Position numbers and translations under genes: made by a program. From NCBI GenBank assembly GCA_964396055.1, contig CAYNDV010000078.1, positions 1-20,912 of the forward strand: DNA of 20,912 nt, in the 5' to 3' direction. Source of the DNA: CAYJPV01 sp964396055. GTDB lineage: Bacteria; Acidobacteriota; Vicinamibacteria; Vicinamibacterales; JAKQTR01. This document shows, one piece after another, positions 6,657 through 14,574 of this stretch (positions are counted from its first letter, which is position 1; every line of letters begins with the position of its first letter). A model generated the notes under the pieces. That model searched no databases and was not told the origin of the DNA. It saw nothing but the letters and a program-made list of their open reading frames with translations.

Positions 6657-7375
6657 CGACGCACCCCGGCGGATGCCGTGCGGGACCGGGAGGGCACGTC
6701 GAGTGTCTCCGCCGTGTAGACCGTCACGGCCGACCCTTCGGCGGCCACGATCGAGTGCGGGGGCATCGCGCCGAGCCACGCCCAGGCCTCGCCGTACAGG
6801 GCCGCGAAATCCACGTCGAGCGAGACGCGCACGTCGGGCCACACGCGCCACACGGGATGGTCCACGCGGTAGGCCAGCGTCCGGCCGTCGCGCCCCCGCC
6901 CGACGCCCAGGTCGTGCTCCTTCAGGAAGTGCGCCAGGCTGGCCTCCGGCGGCACGTGCGGACGGCCGCCGCGCTCCCAGGCCACGCGGTGCTCGCGCCC
7001 TCCGGCACGGAGCACGTGCGCGGCGCCATCCTTCCGGTACGGCACGCGGCGGTACGGCTCGTTGTAGACGAGCCGCGCCGTCCAGGCTACGACGCGCGAC
7101 GGCACGTACTCCCGCACGAAGCACACGCCCCGGCGGCCGCCGGCGCGGATGTAGAACCGGAGATTGAGCTCGGGAAACTGCGTCCAGCCGGGCCACGCCA
7201 CGCCACCCACGCGGATGTCGGTGAAGTCGAACGCCACCAGGCTCACGAGCGCGCGGCCCTCGTGGCGGTCGAGATCGACCCCCGCCGGCAGGTACGGGAC
7301 CAGCAGCGCGTCGGGGACCTGCCAAGTCGCCAGGAGCAGATCGGTCCACCGGGCGGTCATGAAGGGGCGGGACAT
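6653..7375 (-). CDS. DUF2071 (YqjF-like) protein
   Basis: About 240 residues. The N-terminal signature is typical of the family: FMTARWTDLLLATWQVP, then LLVPYLPAGVDLD, ALVSLVAFDFTDIRVGG, and later NLRFYIRAGGRRGVCFVREYVPSR. The middle and C-terminal parts also follow the family (AHFLKEHDLG, YRVDHPVWRVWPD). Function is unknown. Starts at 7375 or 7384 are both possible. I prefer 7375 (MSRPFMTARW) because it matches typical family N-termini, although the GGAGG upstream is only 2 nt away. The gene is first of a three-gene minus-strand unit and divergent from the first kinase. Confidence 0.85.
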   Translation of the reverse strand: MSRPFMTARWTDLLLATWQVPDALLVPYLPAGVDLDRHEGRALVSLVAFDFTDIRVGGVAWPGWTQFPELNLRFYIRAGGRRGVCFVREYVPSRVVAWTARLVYNEPYRRVPYRKDGAAHVLRAGGREHRVAWERGGRPHVPPEASLAHFLKEHDLGVGRGRDGRTLAYRVDHPVWRVWPDVRVSLDVDFAALYGEAWAWLGAMPPHSIVAAEGSAVTVYTAETLDVPSRSRTASAGVRR

Positions 7376-7487
7376 GGCCTCCATCCGGAATGCGGCACGT
7401 CGGGATGGATCGAGCGTATCACGACGCGGCCGGGCTGGTGCCCCGCGCCAGGGCGTGGGTGGGGCTTCCGTCGGTGGCGCCCGATCG

Positions 7488-7495
7488 CATATTGT
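7488..7495 (+). promoter_or_regulatory. Possible -10 region of the first kinase operon
   Basis: CATATTGT lies 8 nt before the ATG at 7504 and can be read as TATTGT, fitting TAnnnT. There is no Shine-Dalgarno in the preceding bases (GTGTCGCG), so a leaderless start is possible. No clear -35 is present, so this is weak. Confidence 0.3.
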
Positions 7496-7503
7496 GTGTC
7501 GCG

Positions 7504-9492
7504 ATGACGGCACCGACCGGTTCCTGCCCCGGCTGCGACGACCTGCGCCACCGGCTGGCCGAGGCCGAGGCCGCCCTGGCGGCCCACGGCCCGGAGGTGG
7601 AACGGCGTGACGCCCAGCGTGAGCTGGAGCGGGCGCAGGCCCTGGCCCGCACGGGGTCGTGGCGCATCGACCTGACGACGGGCCGCATCTACGGATCGGC
7701 CGAGGCGCTGCGCATCTACGGCGTCCCGGGGCCGGATCTGCCGCTGGACCTGGTGCAGTCGGTGCCGCTGCCGGAGTACCGCTCCCGGCTCGACGAAGCC
7801 CTCCGGAAGCTCGTCACGGAGGGCGTGCCCTACGACGTCGAGTTCGAGATCCGGCGGGTGTCGGACGGCGCCATCAGGCACATCCACTCGGTGGCCGAGT
7901 ACGACCGCGCCAGGCGCCTGGTGTTCGGCGCGCTCCAGGACGTCACCGAGCTGAAGCGGGCCGAGCGCGAGGCGCGCGAAAGTGAGCGCACGTTCCGCGG
8001 CTACATCGAGCACTCGCCCATCGGCGTCTTCGTATCGGACGGCGCGGGCATCCTGCTCGAAGTGAACCCGGCGGCGAGCGACATCACGGGGTACGAACGT
8101 CACGAGCTCGAGGGGTTTCAGCTCTTCGGCTTCTACGCGCCGGACGATCGCGCGGCGGCCGCCGCGGCCTTCGGGGCGCTGCTGGACACGGGCCGCCTCT
8201 CGGCGGAGCTGCCGTTTGTCCGCAAGGACGGGGCACGGCGCCTCTGGACGATCGACGCCACCCTCCTCGCCCCGAACCGGGTGCTCGGCTTCGCGATCGA
8301 CGTCACCGACAAGCGGGCGCTCGAGGACCAGCTGCGCCAGGCCCAGAAGATGGACTCGATCGGCCGGCTGGCCGGCGGCGTGGCGCACGACTTCAACAAC
8401 ATGCTGAGCGTCATCCTCGGCCACGCGGCCATGGCCATGGAGGACGGGGCCGCGGGACCAGTCCGGGACCACCTCCAGGAGATCCTGACCGCCGCCCAGC
8501 GCTCGGCCGACATCACGCAGCAGCTGCTGGCGTTCGCCCGCCGCCAGACGATCGCGCCGCGCGTGCTCGAGCTCAACGGGACCGTCGAGGGGATGCTGCG
8601 GATGCTGCGGCGCCTGATCGGCGAGGACATCGATCTCGCGTGGATGCCCGGCGCGGACACGTGGCCGGTGAAGATGGACCCGTCGCAGGTCACCCAGATC
8701 CTGGCCAACCTGTGCGTCAACGCACGCGACGCCATCGCCGGCGTCGGCCGGGTGACCATCGAGACCAGCGCCGCGTCCCTCGACGACGCCTACTGCGCCG
8801 GGCACGCGGGGTTCGTGCCCGGGCGGTACACGGTGCTGGCGGTCAGCGACACCGGCGCCGGCATGGACCGCGACACGCAGGCGCACCTGTTCGAGCCGTT
8901 CTTCACCACCAAGACGGTTGACCGCGGCACCGGTCTCGGCCTGGCCACCGTGTACGGCATCGTGAAGCAGAACCAGGGGTTCGTGAACGTGTACTCCGAG
9001 CCGGGGCAGGGCACCACCTTCCGCATCTACCTGCCCGCGGTCGTCGGGGCGGCGGAGGCCCCGGCCGCAGGCCCGGCCGTCGAGCCGGCACCGGCGGGAG
9101 CGGGCGAGACGATCCTGCTGGTGGAGGACGAGCCGGCGATTCTGGCGCTCACGGCCGCGATGCTCGAGCGCCTCGGGTATGCGGTGATGCCAGCCGCCAC
9201 GCCCGGCGAGGCGATCGATGCGGCTCGGACATACGCCGGGCCCATCCACCTGCTCGTGACCGACGTCGTCATGCCCGGGATGAACGGGCGCGAACTGGCG
9301 CGGCGCCTCACGGCGGATCGCCCGGATCTCCGGTGCCTGTACATGTCGGGGTACACGGCCAACGTCATCGCCCACCACGGGGTGCTCGACGCGGACGTGC
9401 AGTTCATCCAGAAGCCGTTCTCCCGGGCCGAGCTGTCGGCGAAGGTGCAGCAGGCCCTCGGGGGCAGCCGGCCCGAAGGAATCACGCCATGA
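7504..9492 (+). CDS. Hybrid histidine kinase 1: PAS-PAS-HisKA-HATPase-REC
   Basis: 662 residues, soluble (no transmembrane segment). Order: short N-terminus with CPGC (8-11) and a coiled coil (about 12-48); PAS 1 about 48-150; PAS 2 about 163-270; dimerisation domain with phospho-acceptor H295 in GGVAHDFNNML; ATPase domain with N box around N406 (NLCVNARDAI), DTGAGM (449-454), EPFFTTK and GTGLGL (475-480); an Ala/Pro linker (514-534); receiver domain with E541-D542, phospho-acceptor D587 (LLVTDVVMPGMNG) and K637 (FIQKPFS). The kinase should autophosphorylate and pass phosphate to its own receiver. The start at 7504 is chosen because upstream codons (to 7390) lie in the divergent promoter region. 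It overlaps the next kinase by ATGA. Confidence 0.93.
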   Translation: MTAPTGSCPGCDDLRHRLAEAEAALAAHGPEVERRDAQRELERAQALARTGSWRIDLTTGRIYGSAEALRIYGVPGPDLPLDLVQSVPLPEYRSRLDEALRKLVTEGVPYDVEFEIRRVSDGAIRHIHSVAEYDRARRLVFGALQDVTELKRAEREARESERTFRGYIEHSPIGVFVSDGAGILLEVNPAASDITGYERHELEGFQLFGFYAPDDRAAAAAAFGALLDTGRLSAELPFVRKDGARRLWTIDATLLAPNRVLGFAIDVTDKRALEDQLRQAQKMDSIGRLAGGVAHDFNNMLSVILGHAAMAMEDGAAGPVRDHLQEILTAAQRSADITQQLLAFARRQTIAPRVLELNGTVEGMLRMLRRLIGEDIDLAWMPGADTWPVKMDPSQVTQILANLCVNARDAIAGVGRVTIETSAASLDDAYCAGHAGFVPGRYTVLAVSDTGAGMDRDTQAHLFEPFFTTKTVDRGTGLGLATVYGIVKQNQGFVNVYSEPGQGTTFRIYLPAVVGAAEAPAAGPAVEPAPAGAGETILLVEDEPAILALTAAMLERLGYAVMPAATPGEAIDAARTYAGPIHLLVTDVVMPGMNGRELARRLTADRPDLRCLYMSGYTANVIAHHGVLDADVQFIQKPFSRAELSAKVQQALGGSRPEGITP

Positions 9493-11723
9493 CGCCTGAC
9501 AACGACGGACACGCCCGCGCCAGGTCCGAACAGGCCGTCGAGGCCGCCCGCCGGCTGAAATGGATGCTGCGTCCGCGGGCGGGCGCCGGCACGGGCGGCC
9601 ACGGCGGGCTCCCGCGACCCGAGTACGGCGATCTCGTCGCCCTCAACACCCGCCGCGTGATTGCCGACGCCGTGGGTGCCGACGCCCTCGACGACATCGT
9701 TCACGACTACCTGGACCTGCTGGACACGTCCGCGGCGGTGTACGAAGCCAACGGCGACTACGCCCTCGGGCTGTTCGCCTCGGGCTGGTGCCGGTTCATG
9801 GACGAGGCCTCGCGCCGGCTGTGCGGCACGGCCGACAACCGCGAGGCGCTCGAGGGCGGCCGCTGGCACTGCCACGAATCGTGCTGGGCGGAAGCGTCGA
9901 AGCCGGCCATCGAGACCGGCGCCCCGGTGGATGTCGCGTGCCGGGGGGGCCTCCGGCTGTACGCGGTGCCCATCCGCGCGGACGGCGAGATCGTGGGCGC
10001 GATCAACTTCGGCTACGGCGATCCGCCGACCGACGAGGCCCGCCTGCGGGACCTGGCGGCCACCTACGGCGTCACGGCCGATGACCTGCGGCTGCACGCG
10101 GCCGCCTACGAGCCGCGGCCGGCGTTCCTGGTGGAGATCGCCAAGCGGCGCCTGCAGCACTCGGCGCACCTCATCGGCGACATGGTGCGCCGCCAGCGCG
10201 AGCACCAGCGCCTCGCGTTCGTCATCGACGGGTCCGGGCTGGGCACGTGGGCGTGGAACGTCCAGACCAACGAGACGGTGTTCAACGACACGTGGGCGCG
10301 GATGATCGGGTACACGATCGAGGAGCTGACGCCGTACGACTACGAGACCTGGGAGCGGCTGGTCCACCCGGACGATCTGCCCGCGGCCCGCGAGCGGCTG
10401 CGGGCCTGCATCGCGGGCGAGGCGCCGGATTACGAAGCCGAGATCCGCATGCGCCACAAGGACGGCCGCTGGGTCTGGGTGCTCGACCGCGGGCGCGTCA
10501 TGACCCGCGACGCCCTGGGGCGGCCGCTGTCGATGTTCGGCACACACACGGACATCACGGCGCGCAAGGCGACGGAAGCCGCGTTGCTGAACGCCAGGCA
10601 GATGGAATCGGTGGGGCGCCTGGCGGGAGGGGTGGCCCACGATTTCAACAACATGCTCGGCGTGATCCAGGGCCACGCCGAACTGGCCCTCGACAGCGTC
10701 GCGCCGGGCGATCCGGTGCGGACCAGCCTCGAGGAGATCCGGAACGCGGCCCGGCGGTCGTCCGATCTCACCCAGCAACTGCTGGGCTTCGCGCGGCGCC
10801 AGGCGGCCACGCCCCGGGTGGTGGACCTCAATGACACGGTCGCCAGCGCGCTCCGCATGCTGCGGCGGCTCATCGGCGAGCACATCCACGTGGTGTGGCT
10901 GCCGGGCGGGGGCGCGGCGTGGGCGCGCGTCGATCCGGCGCAGGTCGAGCAACTGCTCGTCAACCTGTGCGCGAACGCCCGCGACGCCATCGGGGCCGCC
11001 GGCACGATCACGATCAGGACAGCGCCCGCCACCCTCGACGCGGCGGCCTGCGCGGCCACCGGCGCCGAGGCCCCGGGCGCCTACGTGGCGCTGTCGGTGA
11101 ACGATACCGGCATCGGCATGGATGCCGACACGCTGGCGCACCTCTTCGAGCCGTTCTTCACCACCCAGACCCTGGGCCGCGGGAGCGGCTTGGGCCTTGC
11201 CACCGTGTACGGCATCGTGCGCCAGAACGCGGGCGGCATCGACGTGCGCAGCGATCCCGCGTCCGGTACGGCGTTCACCATCTATTTCCCGCGGCACGAG
11301 GCTCCGGTCGGCGCCGAGGCGGCTCGCGGGGAGGGAACCGGAGCGATGCCGGACCGGCAGGTCATCCTGCTGGTGGAGGACGAACAGGCGCTGCTGACCA
11401 TGACGCGGCTGATGCTCGAACGGCAGGGGTACTCGGTGCTGGCGGCCGCCTCGCCCGAGGAGGCGATGCGGGTGGCCCGGGACCACGACGGCCGCATCGA
11501 CCTGCTGCTGACCGACGTGATCATGCCCGGGATGAACGGCCGCGCCCTCGCGGACGCCCTGATGGCGCGGCGGCCGGGGCTGCCGTGCCTGTTCATGTCC
11601 GGGTACACGGCCGACGTGATCTCGCCGCACGGGGTCATGGACGAGGGCGTGCACTTCATCCAGAAGCCGTTCTCGGTGCGCGACCTGGCCGCCAAGATCC
11701 GTGCCGTTCTCGACGCCCGCTGA
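9489..11723 (+). CDS. Hybrid histidine kinase 2: PocR-PAS-HisKA-HATPase-REC
   Basis: 744 residues, soluble. Residues about 65-235 match the PocR sensory domain: FASGWCRFMDEASRRLCG, GRWHCHESCWAEASKPAI, and LRLYAVPIRADGEIVGAINF, with cysteines C101, C112, C128, C132 and C151. A PAS_3-type domain follows (about 243-360; WERLVHPDDL, DGRWVWVLDRG). The kinase has H384 (GGVAHDFNNML), N box near N496, DTGIGM (539-544), EPFFTTQ (Q where its paralogues have K) and GSGLGL. The receiver has E630-D631, D676 (LLLTDVIMPGMNG) and K726. PocR-type domains are known from regulators of propanediol use and from other signalling proteins; the ligand here is unknown. The ATG lies within the stop of kinase 1, so expression is coupled. 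Confidence 0.93.
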   Translation: MTPDNDGHARARSEQAVEAARRLKWMLRPRAGAGTGGHGGLPRPEYGDLVALNTRRVIADAVGADALDDIVHDYLDLLDTSAAVYEANGDYALGLFASGWCRFMDEASRRLCGTADNREALEGGRWHCHESCWAEASKPAIETGAPVDVACRGGLRLYAVPIRADGEIVGAINFGYGDPPTDEARLRDLAATYGVTADDLRLHAAAYEPRPAFLVEIAKRRLQHSAHLIGDMVRRQREHQRLAFVIDGSGLGTWAWNVQTNETVFNDTWARMIGYTIEELTPYDYETWERLVHPDDLPAARERLRACIAGEAPDYEAEIRMRHKDGRWVWVLDRGRVMTRDALGRPLSMFGTHTDITARKATEAALLNARQMESVGRLAGGVAHDFNNMLGVIQGHAELALDSVAPGDPVRTSLEEIRNAARRSSDLTQQLLGFARRQAATPRVVDLNDTVASALRMLRRLIGEHIHVVWLPGGGAAWARVDPAQVEQLLVNLCANARDAIGAAGTITIRTAPATLDAAACAATGAEAPGAYVALSVNDTGIGMDADTLAHLFEPFFTTQTLGRGSGLGLATVYGIVRQNAGGIDVRSDPASGTAFTIYFPRHEAPVGAEAARGEGTGAMPDRQVILLVEDEQALLTMTRLMLERQGYSVLAAASPEEAMRVARDHDGRIDLLLTDVIMPGMNGRALADALMARRPGLPCLFMSGYTADVISPHGVMDEGVHFIQKPFSVRDLAAKIRAVLDAR

Positions 11724-11858
11724 GCCCCGGCTGCACACGATTCGCTGACCCGCGCCGTTTGCGCGCAATCGCCGCGTGACGGCCGATCCGCGTGCAACCC
11801 GGCCCCGCAACAGGCGCAGCATGGGTCCTGACCCGTACTTACCACAAGGAGGCAGGCC

Positions 11859-12716
11859 ATGCGTTCGAACCCGGGCGTCGGCATGGGGTGGCTGCCGGAC
11901 TACCCCGACTTCAGGGACCACACCCACGACAGCTCCAGCGTGCAGGACACGCTGCGGCGGGCGAAGTCGCTCGCCGCGCGCGCGCCGCGGGCCGGGCTGC
12001 CGGCCGCGGTCGATCTGCGCCAGTGGTGCCCGCCCATCGAGGACCAGGGTGCGCTCGGCTCGTGCACGGCCCACGCGGGCGTGGGGCTGGTGGAGTACTT
12101 CGAGTGCCGCTCGTTCGGCACGCACCTCGACGCGTCACGGCTGTTCCTGTACAAGGTGACGCGCAACCTCGAACAGTGGACCGGCGACACGGGCGCCTAC
12201 CTGCGCACCACGATGAAGGCGCTCGTCCTGTTCGGCGTGCCTCCCGAGCAGTACTGGCCTTACAAGGCGGCGCGGTTCGATGACGAGCCGCCGGCGTTCA
12301 GCTACGCCTGGGCCAGCCACTTCCGGGCCATGGAGTACTACCGGCTCGACGCGGTCGGCACCACCCCGTCGCAGTTGCTGGCGCGCATCAAGCAGCAACT
12401 GGCCGCCGGGTTCCCCTCCATGTTCGGCTTCACCGTGTACTCGTCGATCGGGGACGTGGGCGCCGACGGGCGCATCCCGTACCCGTCGGCCGGCGATACG
12501 GTGGAAGGCGGCCATGCCATCGTCGCCGTCGGGTACGACGACGGGCTGAAGATCGGGAAACAGAAGGGCGCGCTCCTCATCCGCAACTCGTGGGGCACGG
12601 GCTGGGGCGCCCAGGGCTACGGCTGGCTGCCGTATGCCTACGTGGAATCGGGCCTGGCCGAGGACTGGTGGACGATCATCAAGCAGGAGTGGATCGACAC
12701 GGGCCGGTTCAACTGA
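11859..12716 (+). CDS. Papain-fold (C1 family) cysteine peptidase
   Basis: 285 residues. Catalytic residues are all visible: Q63 (oxyanion hole) and C69 in DQGALGSCTAHA, H219 in GGHAIVAVGYDD, and N243 in IRNSWGTGWGAQGYGW. The mature enzyme would begin near AVDLRQW (50-56); the preceding 48 residues include GWLPDYPDFRD, a motif I associate with bacterial C1 peptidases, and are far shorter than a papain propeptide. No signal peptide or membrane segment is seen, so the protein is probably cytoplasmic or leaves by a non-Sec route. It has the strongest ribosome site in the window (AAGGAGG, 11846-11852, 6 nt spacing). It lies between two kinase pairs and ends against a terminator-like palindrome. 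Confidence 0.93.
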   Translation: MRSNPGVGMGWLPDYPDFRDHTHDSSSVQDTLRRAKSLAARAPRAGLPAAVDLRQWCPPIEDQGALGSCTAHAGVGLVEYFECRSFGTHLDASRLFLYKVTRNLEQWTGDTGAYLRTTMKALVLFGVPPEQYWPYKAARFDDEPPAFSYAWASHFRAMEYYRLDAVGTTPSQLLARIKQQLAAGFPSMFGFTVYSSIGDVGADGRIPYPSAGDTVEGGHAIVAVGYDDGLKIGKQKGALLIRNSWGTGWGAQGYGWLPYAYVESGLAEDWWTIIKQEWIDTGRFN

Positions 12717-12739
12717 AAAAGGGGCCAGGCCCCTTTTTC
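12715..12739. terminator. Palindrome copy 1 after the peptidase gene
   Basis: GAAAAAGGGGCC-A-GGCCCCTTTTTC: a perfect 12-bp-arm palindrome centred on 12727. The GC stem followed by five T reads as an intrinsic terminator in both directions. It begins inside the peptidase stop codon (TGA at 12714-12716), so it terminates with almost no 3' UTR. Confidence 0.75.
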
Positions 12740-12748
12740 GGCTGCTGG

Positions 12749-12771
12749 AAAAGGGGCCTGGCCCCTTTTTC
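12749..12771. terminator. Palindrome copy 2 after hybrid kinase 3
   Basis: AAAAGGGGCC-T-GGCCCCTTTT (12749-12769), then TC: the same sequence as copy 1 except for the central base and arm length, 9 bp further on. It ends directly before the kinase 3 stop codon complement (12772-12774). Together the two copies form a tandem bidirectional terminator between convergent genes, or two units of a dispersed palindromic repeat. Confidence 0.75.
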
Positions 12772-14451
12772 TCAGGGGGCGTCGAGGATGTCGCGGACCA
12801 CGCGCAGGAGATCCCGGGAGGCGAACGGCTTCTGCAGCAGGCGCACGCCGGCGCCTCCCACGCCTTCGTGCGCGATGACGTCGGCCGCGTAGCCCGACAC
12901 GAACAGGCACCGCGTGCCGGGCCGAAGGGCACGCACCTGTTCGCACAACGATCGGCCGTTCATCCCGGGCATGACGACGTCGGTGATGAGCAGGCCGATG
13001 GGCCCGGGGTGGGAGGCCAGCGCCTGCAGGGCGGCGTCGGGGGACGCGGCCGCCAGCACGGCATACCCGTGCTTCTCGAGGACGCGGCGCGTCAACGCCA
13101 GCACCTGCTCCTCGTCTTCGACGACGAGAATCGTCTCGGTGCCGTGCAGGGCCGGCGAGGCAACGGCCTCGTCGGCCGCGTCGCCGGCATCGCGGCTCTG
13201 CGGCAGCCACAACGTCATCGTGGTGCCGCGGCCCGGCTCGCTGTCGACCTCGATGAACCCGCCGTTCTGGCGGACGATGCCATATACGGTGGCGAGGCCG
13301 AGCCCCGTGCCGAGGCCCTGCCCCTTGGTGGTGTAGAACGGCTCGAAGAGGTGCGCGCGCGTCAGGGCGTCCATGCCGCAGCCCGTGTCGCGCACGGCCA
13401 GGGTAACGAACTCGCCGGGCGCCACCGCGTTGGCGGCGGCCCGGGCGGCGTCGCAGGCGTCGGCGCCCGTGTCGATGACGATCGTCCCCGTGCCGGCGAT
13501 AGCGTCACGGGCGTTGACGGTGAGGTTGGCCAGCACCTGGTCGAGCTGACTGGGGTCGATGCGGACGCGGCCCGCCGCCGGCCCCGGCCGCCAGACGAGC
13601 CGGATCTGCTCGCCGATCAGCCGCTGCAGCATCTTGAGCATGCCGGACACGGTGTCGTTGAGGTCCAGCACGCGCGGGCTGGCGGCCTGGCGCCTGGCGA
13701 ACGCCAGCAACTGGCGCGTGAGCGCCGTGGACCGCACGGCCGCCCGCTGGATCTCCTCGAGGGTCTCCCGCAGCGGGTCGGCCGCCGGCACCTCCTCCAG
13801 GGCAATCGAGACGTTGCCGAGGATCGCCTGCAGCATGTTGTTGAAGTCGTGGGCCACGCCGCCCGCCAGGCGGCCCACCGACTCCATCTTCTGCGCGTGC
13901 AGGAGCTGGGCCTGCAGTTGCTCGCGCTCGGCCTCGGCCCGCTTGCGCTGGGTGATGTCGAGGGCCGTGAACGTGACGCCCAGCGACCAGTCGTCCAGGT
14001 CGATCGGCGTGGAGCTGAGCAGGACGTCGATGACCGTGCCGTCCTTGCGCCGCCAGCGGGTCTCGACCGTGCCGGTCCCCCGCGCGCGAATCTGGTCGTA
14101 CTTCTCCCGTCCCACCCACTCGAACGACTCGTCGTCCAGGTACCACATCCGCGACGACTGGCCCAGCAGCTCCTCGCGGGCATAACCCGTCATCGCGCAG
14201 ATGCGGTCGTTGACTTCCTTCAGGACGCGGTTCGACACGACGCCGATCCCCGTGGGCGCCGCCCGGAAGATGCTGGCGATCTTGTCGCGGCTCGAGCGCA
14301 GGGCCTCCACGAGCCGGCGGAGCTCGTCCGTGCTCTCCGCGCGGGGCGCGGCGGCCGGTGTGCCGGAGCCATCGGGAGACCCGTCGGAACCATCGGGCGG
14401 ATCCAGCAGCGAGGCGGTCGGAGCGAAATCGGGCGCGTCGGGTGGGGCCAT
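12772..14451 (-). CDS. Hybrid histidine kinase 3: PAS-HisKA-HATPase-REC
   Basis: 559 residues, soluble. A disordered Pro/Gly/Ser/Asp N-terminus (1-40) leads to one PAS domain (about 55-170; APTGIGVVSNRVLKEVND, VETRWRRKDGTVIDVLLS). The kinase has H201 (GGVAHDFNNML), N box near N313, DTGCGM (355-360), EPFYTTK and GTGLGL. The receiver has E445-D446, D491 (LLITDVVMPGMNG) and K541 (LLQKPFA). I chose the ATG at 14451 instead of the frame-opening ATG at 14517 because a TTGACA/AATACT promoter (14493-14466) lies between them. The gene has its own promoter although kinase 4 is immediately upstream in the same orientation. Confidence 0.93.
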   Translation of the reverse strand: MAPPDAPDFAPTASLLDPPDGSDGSPDGSGTPAAAPRAESTDELRRLVEALRSSRDKIASIFRAAPTGIGVVSNRVLKEVNDRICAMTGYAREELLGQSSRMWYLDDESFEWVGREKYDQIRARGTGTVETRWRRKDGTVIDVLLSSTPIDLDDWSLGVTFTALDITQRKRAEAEREQLQAQLLHAQKMESVGRLAGGVAHDFNNMLQAILGNVSIALEEVPAADPLRETLEEIQRAAVRSTALTRQLLAFARRQAASPRVLDLNDTVSGMLKMLQRLIGEQIRLVWRPGPAAGRVRIDPSQLDQVLANLTVNARDAIAGTGTIVIDTGADACDAARAAANAVAPGEFVTLAVRDTGCGMDALTRAHLFEPFYTTKGQGLGTGLGLATVYGIVRQNGGFIEVDSEPGRGTTMTLWLPQSRDAGDAADEAVASPALHGTETILVVEDEEQVLALTRRVLEKHGYAVLAAASPDAALQALASHPGPIGLLITDVVMPGMNGRSLCEQVRALRPGTRCLFVSGYAADVIAHEGVGGAGVRLLQKPFASRDLLRVVRDILDAP

Positions 14452-14465
14452 AGGCCGTTCCGCTG

Positions 14466-14493
14466 AGTATTTGCACCGCGCGGGGAATGTCAA
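14466..14493 (-). promoter_or_regulatory. Sigma-70-type promoter of hybrid kinase 3
   Basis: TTGACA (14493-14488, consensus), a 16-nt spacer, AATACT (14471-14466). The expected start near 14459 leaves a leader of about 8 nt before the ATG at 14451. It is one of two consensus -35 hexamers placed well for a promoter in the window. Confidence 0.6.
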
Positions 14494-14574
14494 GGCATGC
14501 GGAGGCCCGGCGATCACTTTGTGTGCAACCGTCGCCCCGCGCTCCGGCAGCGCTGGCGCGGAAGGGCCCCGTCA

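Noticed and set aside
7357..9378. A 673-codon minus-strand frame opposite kinase 1
   Set aside because: Same codon-bias artefact; kinase 1 has every conserved motif in the sense frame. Similar antisense frames at 234-1430, 908-2689, 12634-14466, 14497-15765 and 16995-18167 were dropped for the same reason.
11724..11858. Terminator or hidden gene between kinase 2 and the peptidase
   Set aside because: Only a weak GCGC-n-GCGC stem without a T run, and no frame with a ribosome site; the stretch holds only the peptidase's leader.
9027..12125. A 1032-codon open frame on the minus strand opposite kinases 1 and 2
   Set aside because: It is antisense to well-supported domains. Its translation is His/Arg/Gly-rich without domains, as expected from GC-rich third positions read backwards.
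14452..14517. Longer N-terminus for kinase 3 from the ATG at 14517
   Set aside because: A consensus-like promoter lies inside this extension and the added residues have no family resemblance.
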